Shown piece by piece: positions 1 to 10,000 of a stretch of DNA of 64,000 nucleotides (position 1 is its first letter; every line of letters begins with the position of its first letter). The DNA lies in NCBI RefSeq assembly GCF_015330125.1, contig NZ_JADDXR010000002.1:3236685-3300684 (forward strand), written 5' to 3'. The stretch comes from Zobellia nedashkovskayae (GTDB taxonomy: Bacteria; Bacteroidota; Bacteroidia; Flavobacteriales; Flavobacteriaceae). The notes beneath the pieces are model-generated. The model was not told the DNA's origin. It made no database searches and saw nothing but the letters and a program-made list of their open reading frames with translations. Made by a program: the position numbers and the translations under genes.

Positions 1-397
1 AATAGAAGACGGAACAGATCCTCTTAATCCTTGTGATTCATTGAACGGTGTACCTACGTTAGAGGCTGGTTGTGATCCAGAATTAGTAGAGACAGGTATT
101 TCTGTTATCAACGAAGTCATTACTCCAGATGGAGACGGTACAAACGATGAGTTCTTAATAGATAATATTGAGTCTTACCCTAATAACACGGTTCAGATTT
201 ATAACCGATGGGGTATCATAGTTTATGAAATGAACGGTTACGATAATGTTACGAACACCTTTAAAGGAGTTTCTAACGGAAGAGTTACTATTCAAACAGA
301 TTCGAAACTACCGGTTGGTGTATACTTCTATGTGATCAAATATGAGAACAAAGGAGATAACCTAAACAAGGCAGGCTACTTATACATCAACAGATAA
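1..397 (+). CDS. C-terminal end of a giant T9SS-secreted adhesin (5' end outside the window)
   Basis: Only the tail of the gene is present; the reading frame is open from base 2 and has no start inside the window. The first residues (EDGTDPLNP) are the end of a thrombospondin type 3-like calcium-binding repeat. About 100 residues follow that match the gliding-motility-associated type B sorting domain: TPDGDGTND, IYNRWG, and a final GVYFYVIKYEN...AGYLYINR. In known T9SS systems this domain directs export across the outer membrane to the cell surface and depends on a PorP/SprF partner. The same tail, with substitutions, ends the 4753-residue adhesin at 4090-18351, so the two are paralogues. A PorP/SprF gene follows 29 bases downstream, presumably co-transcribed. 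The size of the missing part cannot be judged. Confidence 0.93.
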   Translation, partial: IEDGTDPLNPCDSLNGVPTLEAGCDPELVETGISVINEVITPDGDGTNDEFLIDNIESYPNNTVQIYNRWGIIVYEMNGYDNVTNTFKGVSNGRVTIQTDSKLPVGVYFYVIKYENKGDNLNKAGYLYINR

Positions 398-426
398 AAA
401 AACGTTTCCCAAAAAACCAAATAACC

Positions 427-1359
427 ATGAAAAAAGTAATAATAACATTTCTGTCCCTGTTTGCCGGCCTTGTCTCGGTAAGTGCCCAGCAGGACGCGCA
501 GTACACGCAGTACATGTACAACACGATATCGGTGAACCCTGCTTATGCAGGTTCCCGTGGGGTGTTCAGTATCGCTGCGCTGCACCGTTCGCAGTGGGTG
601 GGCCTTGACGGCGCGCCCACGACGCAGACGCTCAATTTCCATACGCCGGTCTCCAAGCGTGTAGGCCTGGGGCTGTCGGTGGTCAACGATGAGATCGGTA
701 ACGGCACGAACCAGGACACGTACGTGGACGCTGCCTTTTCGTATACGGTAAAGACGTCGGACGAAGGCAAGCTTTCCTTCGGGCTAAAAGCGGGCGGCCA
801 TTTGCTCAACGTTGATTTCACGAAGTTGAGGAACTACGGTGCGGAGAGCAATTTGCCGAACATAGACAACAAGTTCTCGCCCAATATCGGGGCGGGGGTG
901 TACTACCACACGGACCATTTCTATGCGGGGCTATCGGTACCCAACTTCCTCCAGACGGAGCATTTTGACGATTCGAACACGAACGCGAGTTCGTTCCTTG
1001 CCGAGGAGCGCATGAACTTCTACTTCATCACAGGATATGTCTTCGATGTGAACGACCGTTTGAAGTTCAAGCCTGCTGGGCTTGTAAAGGTGGTCAAGGG
1101 AGCACCTTTGCAGATAGACCTGAGCGCGAACTTCCTTTTGAACGACAAGTTCTCCTTGGGAGCGGCCTACAGATGGGACGCCGCGGTGAGCGCACTGTTC
1201 GGTTTCCAGATAACGGACCAGTTCATGGTAGGCCTTGCCTACGATAGGGAGACCACGGACCTGGGAGCGACGAGGTTCAACGACGGGTCTTTCGAGATTT
1301 TCCTCAGGTACGAGTTCCTGAACAGGTACAAACGCGTGATAACCCCAAGATTCTTCTAA
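427..1359 (+). CDS. PorP/SprF-family type IX secretion outer-membrane protein, copy A
   Basis: The product has 310 residues with an N-terminal signal peptide (hydrophobic core, cleavage near SVSA/QQD). The mature part begins QQDAQYTQYMYN and has the family hallmark NPAYAGS, followed by alternating beta-strand sequence and a terminal aromatic pair (RFF), as expected for an outer-membrane barrel. In this family SprF supports secretion and surface attachment of the type B adhesin SprB. Position directly after an adhesin tail and before an OmpA-like gene fits that role. The gene is clearly richer in G+C than the adhesins and uses different synonymous codons. From about base 484 to past the stop it is nearly identical to the copy at 18376-19308; only the signal peptide differs strongly. 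Confidence 0.95.
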   Translation: MKKVIITFLSLFAGLVSVSAQQDAQYTQYMYNTISVNPAYAGSRGVFSIAALHRSQWVGLDGAPTTQTLNFHTPVSKRVGLGLSVVNDEIGNGTNQDTYVDAAFSYTVKTSDEGKLSFGLKAGGHLLNVDFTKLRNYGAESNLPNIDNKFSPNIGAGVYYHTDHFYAGLSVPNFLQTEHFDDSNTNASSFLAEERMNFYFITGYVFDVNDRLKFKPAGLVKVVKGAPLQIDLSANFLLNDKFSLGAAYRWDAAVSALFGFQITDQFMVGLAYDRETTDLGATRFNDGSFEIFLRYEFLNRYKRVITPRFF

Positions 1360-1377
1360 TAGACAAGCAGACAAGAC

Positions 1378-3315
1378 ATGAAAAAAACAAGATATATATT
1401 CTGTGGTCTGGCATTGATGGCCATGGTATCACAAGCACAGGAAAAAAAGATAAAAAAGGCGGATACGAAGTTCACGAACTATTCCTATGCCTCCGCAATA
1501 CAGTCCTATGAGGACCTTGTAGAGGACGGCTATACGGAAGAGGAAATTTTCAAGAATTTGGGCAACGCTAACTACCTTAACGCGAACTACGGGGAGGCTT
1601 CCAATTGGTACGGCCAATTGTTCCAATTGGGGGTAACAGATATAGACCCGGAATACATGTACCGTTATGCACAAACGTTGAAGTCCTTGGAAAAGTACGA
1701 TGCATCGGATGTTTGGATGAACAAGTTTAAGTCTGCGATGTCCAACGATCAACGTGCGTTAGCATTTGGAAACAATGAGGATTACCTGGAGAAGATAGAA
1801 GAGCGTTCGGGCAGGTACGAACTGAAGAACCTGGGGCTGAACTCCAAGGTATCGGATTTCGCGCCTTCTTTCTATGGAAAGGATTTGGTCTTTTCAACGG
1901 CACGTGACAGCGGGCTGATATCGAAGAACATCCACAGATGGAACAACGGTGCTTTTTTGAACCTTTACAAGGCCACTGGCGACGACCAGGGGAACTTTAC
2001 GGCGTTGGACAAACTGGACAGGAAACTGAACAAGAAAACCCATGAATCCTCTACGGCCTTTACTAAGGACGGGCAGACAATGTATTTTACACGGAACAAT
2101 TCCGTGAACGGTAAATTCTCAAGGGACGAGGAAGGGATAAGCAGACTGAAGATATTCAGGGCCGACCTGATAGAGGAAGAGTGGGGCAATATTGTGGAAC
2201 TACCCTTTAACGGAGACAGTTATTCGGTAGCACACCCAACCTTGAACAACGACGAGACAAAACTGTATTTCGCCTCTGATATGCCGGGAACGGCAGGGGA
2301 GTCGGATATTTTTTCTGTAGAGATAAACGAGGACGGTACTTTCGGAGCACCACAGAACCTGGGTCCACAGATCAATACGGAGGCCAGGGAGACCTTTCCT
2401 TTTGTAACGGAATCGGACATTTTATATTTCTCCTCGGACGGGCATCCCGGCCTTGGCGGTCTTGACGTGTTCGGAACGGACCTGAACGACGATAGCGGCA
2501 AGGTACTTAACGTGGGAAGACCCTTGAACGGTGAGGAGGACGACTTCTCGTATATCGTAAACGAAGGGACTAGAAAGGGCTTTTTTGCCTCGAACCGAGA
2601 TGGGGGGCAAGGGAACGACGATATCTATAGTTTTTTGGAAAAGGAACCTTTGGACTTTACCTGCCATACGAACATTACAGGGGTAGTGAAGGACAAGAAG
2701 ACAGGAGCCTTACTAGCTAACGCAAGCATCAAGGTGTACGATACGAAGAAAAACTTAATAGCGAGTTCGGAAACGGACGCCAACGGCGCGTTCGCTATGG
2801 AAGGCGACTGTACGGACGGCAACTACAAAGTGGTGGCCACGAAAGCGGACTACGACGAGGGCGACAAGATATTCGCCACGGTAAACGCCAAGGACGCCAC
2901 GGGTATAGAAGTGGTACTGGCACAGAAGGACAAATCGGCACCTATCGGGACGGACCTAGCGAAGTATTTGAACATCGAACCGATATACTTTGATTTCGAT
3001 AAGTACTTCATTAGAGAGGATGCGCGTATCAGTCTGAACAAAGTGTTGGCGTATCTTAACGAATATCCTAATGTGAAGATACAGGTAGGTTCTCACACGG
3101 ATTCTAGAGCGAACGACAGCTACAACCTACAACTGTCTGCCAACAGGGCAAAGTCCACGGCGGCTTACTTGGTAGAACAAGGCATAGATGAAGGCCGTAT
3201 CTCTTATGAAGGTTTTGGTGAGACACAGCTAACGAACGATTGTAGCAATGGGGTGCCATGTACCAAGGAGCAACATCAGATGAACAGACGTTCGGAGTTC
3301 ATTGTCGTGAAATAG
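1378..3315 (+). CDS. PorE-like OmpA-family protein (TPR, beta-propeller, regulatory-like and OmpA domains)
   Basis: The protein has 645 residues with a signal peptide ending near VSQA/QEKK. Residues about 25-130 are helical and TPR-like. Residues about 140-430 carry PD40/WD40-like propeller blades (VFSTARDSG, YFASDMPG, YFSSDGHPG, FFASNRDGG). Residues about 435-520 look like a carboxypeptidase-regulatory beta-sandwich, and about 525-645 are an OmpA C-terminal peptidoglycan-binding domain (YFDFDKYFIRED, GSHTDSRAND, LSANRAKS). This order matches PorE (PG1058) of type IX secretion, thought to anchor the complex to peptidoglycan. The gene sits 18 bases after the PorP/SprF gene and ends at a strong terminator. 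It is the last gene of copy A; its counterpart in copy B is a remnant. No lipobox cysteine follows the signal peptide, unlike PorE itself. Confidence 0.9.
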   Translation: MKKTRYIFCGLALMAMVSQAQEKKIKKADTKFTNYSYASAIQSYEDLVEDGYTEEEIFKNLGNANYLNANYGEASNWYGQLFQLGVTDIDPEYMYRYAQTLKSLEKYDASDVWMNKFKSAMSNDQRALAFGNNEDYLEKIEERSGRYELKNLGLNSKVSDFAPSFYGKDLVFSTARDSGLISKNIHRWNNGAFLNLYKATGDDQGNFTALDKLDRKLNKKTHESSTAFTKDGQTMYFTRNNSVNGKFSRDEEGISRLKIFRADLIEEEWGNIVELPFNGDSYSVAHPTLNNDETKLYFASDMPGTAGESDIFSVEINEDGTFGAPQNLGPQINTEARETFPFVTESDILYFSSDGHPGLGGLDVFGTDLNDDSGKVLNVGRPLNGEEDDFSYIVNEGTRKGFFASNRDGGQGNDDIYSFLEKEPLDFTCHTNITGVVKDKKTGALLANASIKVYDTKKNLIASSETDANGAFAMEGDCTDGNYKVVATKADYDEGDKIFATVNAKDATGIEVVLAQKDKSAPIGTDLAKYLNIEPIYFDFDKYFIREDARISLNKVLAYLNEYPNVKIQVGSHTDSRANDSYNLQLSANRAKSTAAYLVEQGIDEGRISYEGFGETQLTNDCSNGVPCTKEQHQMNRRSEFIVVK

Positions 3316-3339
3316 GAACTTAATAAATAATATAAATAG

Positions 3340-3373
3340 AAAAGGGGAGGAGCATTGCTTCTTCCCTTTTTTT
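3340..3373 (+). terminator. Rho-independent terminator after the OmpA-family gene
   Basis: A 14-bp stem (5' arm 3340-3353, 3' arm 3357-3370, two G-U pairs) closes a 3-base loop and runs directly into a T tract through 3373. It lies 24 bases after the OmpA stop codon and would end the copy A transcript. Confidence 0.9.
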
Positions 3374-4089
3374 GTGCGATAAAATCACCTGTCAATTTTA
3401 AAAAATCTTACAAAAATAATGGTTTGTATTTTTCTAAAAATTCCAAAATAATAATTTTTGTATTCAAAAATGAGGTCAAAAATAAGTTGTCTGAAAACGC
3501 TTGCTATTATTATGATTATCGACGAAATGCGTAATTATTTTTTTTGTCATATACAAATTATAGGTTTTCCCATACAACTTATATACACTTCACAACAATA
3601 ACTAGAGTAATTTTTTATCTGATAGTATATTTAAGAACATTAACTATATTTAAGTAGTATTTAACTTACAAAATTATATTCTAACACTAACCATTTGACT
3701 ATGAATTACTCCATACCATAAACTTAAAATACTACGGTTTTGAAAAAAGTTAAACTTTACTATTTAGTCTTTAGCGTTTTACTACCCGTGGCGGTGTCAA
3801 TATAGGTCATGTTAAACATAAAATGAAGGAATTATTGTTGTGTGTTTCAGCTAATTTTTTCTTTCATGTGCATATATAACCATTGGAAGACACTTTTTAT
3901 CCGTTCAACTATAGACCTATGGTGTATAGCTTTAAAAATTGTTTCGATAAATCCGTAATGATTTTCTTTGACTTGGTGATTTAGGTTTCTTGATATCCAA
4001 GAGTACTACTGTCTAATAGTTTCTTGAATCAATACCAAGTCTATCATGTCAATTTTCAAAACAGCCCCCCACGCTTTCAATATTGCATT
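3374..4089. other. AT-rich spacer between the two secretion cassettes, with possible gene debris
   Basis: About 700 bases with no intact gene. Bases 3740-3805 encode a 21-codon plus-strand stretch that reads like a Sec signal peptide (TTG start, LKKVKLYYLVFSVLL, then PVAVSI and a stop), so it may be the remains of a secreted-protein gene. On the minus strand, 4005-3847 is open for 52 codons without an obvious start and ends RSIVERIKSVFQW...KEKIS; this weakly recalls a transposase tail but I cannot assign it. An 8-bp inverted repeat (GACTTGGT 3970-3977, ACCAAGTC 4034-4041) lies just before the adhesin. I found no exact TAnnTTTG promoter here. Confidence 0.5.
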
Positions 4090-7000
4090 ATGAAAATAGA
4101 ATCTTCTAAATTTAAGAACAAATTACTATCGCTGGTATTTTTGCTTTTTGCCATAGCAAGTTCTTATGCACAGCTTAGCGATTTACATTACTTACCACCG
4201 TTACGACAAAGAGCAGCCGATCTAAACGAGCAAGCGGTTTATTTATCTACACCAGAGATCACACCTTTTACCGTTAATATTTATCAAGGAACTTTAACTA
4301 CTCCAGTGGCTGTAGTAAGCGTTTCTAACTTAGCACCTTATGTTTATACATTACCAAATGGTCAGAACGATATAACCATGGTTAATGATGTAAACGTTGG
4401 TGTTGTATTAAGTTCTAGCGGACTGCGTTTTGAGGCTCCAGGTGGGGAAAAGTTTTATGTGAATTATAGAGGTAGAAATACTGTTCAGGGTGCCTCTTTA
4501 ACTTCTAAAGGTAGGGCTGCAATAGGGAAGCATTTTAAATGGGGTGGCGCTCCATTAATTAGAAATAAAAGTATACATAATGCCACCTTAGGTATTATGG
4601 CTACAGAAGATAATACCACGGTTACTATATCAGATTATAATCCGGATTGTGTATTTAGGCTCGGAACAGATGTTGATGGACTAACAGCTGATACAATTAC
4701 GGTAACGCTGAATAAAGGTCAAAGTTACGTAGTAGAGAACAGAGGCGCTTTAGGAGATGCAAACAAGGATGGTTGGTTAGGTGCCGATGTACTTTCAGAT
4801 AAAGATATTGTCATTAGTAACGGAAATATTTTGGTTGGAGTAGTCGCTTCGTCCGGTGCACAAGATGCAGGTATAGATCAACCGGTACCTATTGAAACAC
4901 TTGGAAGAGAATATGTTTTTGTTAGAGGAGGAGGGTCTGATGCCCTTGAATTTCCTATAATAATTGGAACCGTAAATGGTACTGAGATTTTTGTTAACGG
5001 AGCTACAACTCCTATTGCAACCATAAACGACGGTGATTATTTTCTAATTCCAGGATCTAATTATTTAGGTTCAACGGCAGGTAGTAATGTAACTGTAGTT
5101 ACTTCTAAAAATGTATACGCATACCAATGTTTAGCGGGTAGTACTAGTCCGGCTACAAATGGATTAAATTTTATTGCACCGGTAAATTGTTTATTACCGA
5201 GTTCGTTAAATAATATTGCTCAAATAGAAGATTTAGTAGGTTTAGATATTGATGGAGGTTTAACTATTATTGCATCTACTACAACACCAGATGCGAATAT
5301 CGTAGTAACAGATGGATCAGGTGTCGTTACATTACCAACACCAAATATGGCCTCTGGGCTGCCGTGGAAAAGTTTTTATTTACCTAGTTTAACAGGAAGT
5401 ATCTCTGTAGAATCTTCTGGACCCATAGCAGTGGGAGTTGTTGGTTTAAGTGGTGCACTAGGTATTGGAGGGTATTTTTCTGGTTTTGATACATTACCTA
5501 CTGTAGATTACTCTATCTCTGGATTAGGGTGTTTAGGCGAAACTATATCGCTAGACGAACCTTTTGATACCTACCAATGGTACCAAGATGGCGTTGCTGT
5601 AGCTGGTGCAAATGCTATTGATTTTACACCTCCATCCATTGGGGATATTTTTGTTAGAGTTTCTAAGGGCGGTTGTTCTTACGATTCTAATGTAATACCT
5701 ATGTTCTTCTGTGATCCAGACATTGTTTTAACCAAAACAGCGGATAACACAATTTACTCCGAAGGAGAAAATATAACATTTACAATTACTGTAGAAAGTT
5801 TAGGTTTAGATGATGTTACAAACCTGGTTATTAATGATGTTTTGCCTGCTGGTTTAACGTTAGTTAGTGCAACTCCCAACACAGGTACTTGGTCCGCTCC
5901 AAATTGGAATGTGGGTACTATGGTAAAGGGTGAAAAGCAAACATTGGTTATTGTAGCTTCGGCAGATGATATAGATGCAGCGGTTCCTTCCATAAGCGTT
6001 ACGAACACTATCTCTAACACGCAAGATCAAATAGACTCCAATTCTTCTGTTGATGATACGACAGAAGTAATTACCATAGAAAATTTAGATGATGATAATG
6101 ATGGAGTACCGGATACTTTAGATATCTGTGAAGGATTTGATGATACCGTAGATACTGATTTAGATGGAATTCCAAATGGCTGTGATAGTGATGATGACAA
6201 TGATGGTATTCTAGATGTAGATGAATTTAATAAGGATTGTGGTTTAGTTGCTACAAATGATATTCATTTTACGGATTCTTCATATAATTTAATTCCGGCA
6301 AATAGTAATGATGGCGATTTAGTAGCATACATAAAAGATTTTGATAATGATATTACAGCGGTTGCCACTACTACGATAGGAACAGGTACATTCCCAGCTG
6401 GAAATCCAAATTACACAGATGGTACGATACAAGTAGATATGCAAACCCGTAACTCAAATTCTGCAGTTACCGGTACAACAACAGAAATTGTATTTTCTGA
6501 ACTTATACTATCCACAGAATTTAATGTAAGAAGTTTAGCAAGAAATGCTTCAGGCAGTTACGATGAAAGTCAGAATATCAAATTTTATAATAATAGCGTT
6601 CAAGTAGAGTTTCCTGCAGATATTTATTCTACTAGCGGAACCGTAGGTACAGGAGCTTCTTATGATCAAGTTTCGGGAGAAGCGGTAGCAGCCATAATTG
6701 GTGGTTCTGCCCAAGAAGCGAACTTCAGATTTAATATAGACAAAGGAATTAATAGAATAGTTATAACACAATCTACAACCGCTAATGCCGATAATATTGG
6801 CTGGAGGGTTAATACATTGTGTACACTGTATACGGATACTGATAATGATGGTATTTATGATCACCTTGATTCTGATAGTGATAACGATGGTTGTCCTGAT
6901 GCTTTAGAAGGTAACGCAAGTTATGATTATGGTGATTTAGATGGAAGTTTTAGACTAACGGCAACTATTGATGCTGCAGGAATCCCTGGAGGGGTTTCTC

Positions 7001-10000
7001 AAGGTATAGGAACTTCTAAGGATAATTTACAACAAGCTATCGAATGTTCAGAATGTAATCCAAACCATCCCTTATATAATGACGAAGATGGAGATTCTAT
7101 AGGTGATGCCTGTGATGAAGATGATGATAATGATGGTATAACGGATGCTTTAGAATGCACACCTGCAAAAGGCTCAATTTTAACTGGAGATGATTCACTA
7201 TTACTTACCGGAGAATATAATAATGGCGATGGAGTTAGTCAACAGTTTACAATTACATCTACAGAATATAATATTTCAGATAAAACGGGCCCAGCTTATG
7301 ACGGTTTACAACTAAGGTGGAATCAGGGTACCGATCCTACTGTTCAAATAACCCTTACTTTACAAGAGCCGGTAAATGCGGTTCAACAAGGAATTCGTGT
7401 TTCTTATTATGAGCCTAATAGTGAAGTAGGTGGCATACAAAATGCAGATAAAACCATAACCATTACTTGGCCAGGAGGCGGTACGGCAGTTTTGTCTGAC
7501 CCACTGGGAGAAACAGATTTAGGAAATGGCGCGGTAATAACTTCAGGTACACCTTTTCAAGTTGCTCCTGATGCAGCTGGACTTTCCAGATTAGCACCAG
7601 ATTCTCAATGGTCTTTATTAATAGATACAAGTACCGGAATAACCTTCCCTATGGATATCGTTTATGATGCAGATGGCACAATAAATAGTAGTGCAAATCA
7701 TGTAAACGAAGGCTTTGCTTTTAGGTCTGTTGTATCATGTGATGTAGACAATGATGGTGTTCCAAATATATTTGATCTGGATAGTGATAATGACGGAATT
7801 TATGATGTAGTAGAATCAGGTGGTACAGATGCGGATGCCAATGGTATTGCAGATGGTAGCATTAGCGCAACAGGTATTCCTAGTACGGCAGGGGCTGGGA
7901 CAACTCCTATTGAAACAACAATAGAAACACCAGATTACTTAAATTTAGATAGTGATGCAGATGGTTGTTCTGATGCCAATGAAGCATATGAGGACAGTAC
8001 TGCAGATAATGGTGATGGATTAGAATATAATGATTCGGATTCAGCAACCGTCAGCGATGGTTCAGGAACAATATTAGCGAATGGATTGGTAGCGTCAGCT
8101 GCTTATTCAACTAGCAATGTAAGTGCGGTAACTACCGAAGATTTAGATTTGGATGGCGATGGATTAGTAGGTATTTGTGATTTAGATGATGATGGTGATG
8201 GCGATCCAGATATTACAGATACTGATCCTTTAGATCCTTGTGTATTTAGCACAAATCAAGTTGCAGCAAATGCAGAGGCAAGTTGGAATGCATTGGATTG
8301 TGATGGTGATGGCGAAACAAACGGATTCGAAATAGCCAACGGTACAGATCCATCAGACCCTTGTGAAGTTACGGTTCCAACGGTACGTACTTCAACAGAT
8401 GAGAACTATGTTATTTGGGCAGCCGAAGACTGTGATGGAGATAATCTTGATAATGGAACAGAAGCTACTAATGGTACCGATCCTTTCAATACTGATACGG
8501 ATGGTGATGGCGTTCAAGATGACGTTGACAGCGATGCACTAGATCCATGTGATCCAGTACAAGCTGCAGGTTATTTAGGTTATGACGCAACCAATGCTAT
8601 TTGGGCTGCGGCAGATTGTGATGGTGACGGAGTTACCAATGGAACCGAAGATACAAATGGAACCGACCCTTATAGTACAGATACTGACGGTGATGGTATA
8701 CCCGACAATATAGATGCAGCTCCATTAGACCCTTGTGATCCAGTTCAGCCAGCGGGTTATGCGGGTTATGTTGCTACCAATGCTATTTGGGCAGCGGCAG
8801 ATTGTGATGGTGATAATGTTACCAATGGTGCGGAAGCTACCAATGGTTCTGATCCATACAACACCGATACCGATGGCGACGGAGTTCAGGATGATATAGA
8901 TACAGATGCATTAGATCCTTGCGACCCCGTGCAAGCTGCAGGATATACAGGTTATGATGCCACCAATGTTATTTGGGCAGGGGCAGATTGTGATGGTGAC
9001 GGAGTTATAAATAGCACAGAAGTAACCAATGGTACAGATCCTTACAGTTCAGATACTGATGGTGACGGTGTACCGGACAGCACAGATACGGATGCACTAA
9101 ACCCTTGTAATCCAGTCCAACCTGCAGGGTATACCGGTTACGATGCTACAAATGCCATTTGGGCAGCGGCAGATTGTGATGGCGATAATGTTCTTAATGG
9201 CACGGAAGCTACTAATGGTTCTGATCCATACAACACCGACACCGATGGTGACGGAGTTCAAGATGATGTTGATAGCGATGCACTAAATCCTTGTGATCCA
9301 GTACAAGCAGCAGGCTATACTGGTTATGATGCTAGCAATGCAATTTGGGCGGCAGCGGATTGTGATGGCGACGGAGTAATCAATAGTACAGAAGTTACCA
9401 ACGGTACGGATCCATATAGTACAGATACCGATGGCGATGGTGTGCCGGATGATACAGATGCAGATCCATTAGAACCTTGTGACCCTTCACAAATGGCAGG
9501 ATATGCTTTGTATGATGCGAGCAATGCTATTTGGGCAGCGGCAGATTGTGATGGCGATAATGTTACTAATGGTACCGAAGATACTAATGGTACAGACCCT
9601 TACAATACAGATACAGATGGTGATGGAGTTCAAGATGATGTAGATACAGATGCATTAGATCCTTGTGATCCAGTACAAGCTGCAGGGTATACAGGATATG
9701 TTTCTACTAATGCCATTTGGGCAGCGGCGGATTGTGATGGCGACGGAGTTACAAATGGTACAGAAGTTACTAACAGTACTGATCCATATAGCACAGATAC
9801 AGATGGAGATGGGGTTGCAGATGATGTAGATACAGATGCTTTAGATCCTTGTACTCCTGTACAAGCTGCAGGTTATACAGGTTATGATGCCACTAACCCT
9901 ATTTGGGCAGCGGCAGATTGTGATGGCGATGGAGTTATAAATAGCACAGAAGTTGTCAATGGTACAGATCCGTATAATGCAGATTCAGATGGTGATGGCA

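Noticed and set aside
376..1374. Minus-strand ORFs overlapping the PorP/SprF gene
   Set aside because: Antisense to a well-supported gene; the high G+C of that gene opens the opposite frames. Same for the minus-strand ORF at 18492-18758.
4024..4089. Alternative TTG start for the giant adhesin
   Set aside because: It adds 22 residues without signal-peptide features ahead of a good signal peptide that begins at ATG 4090.
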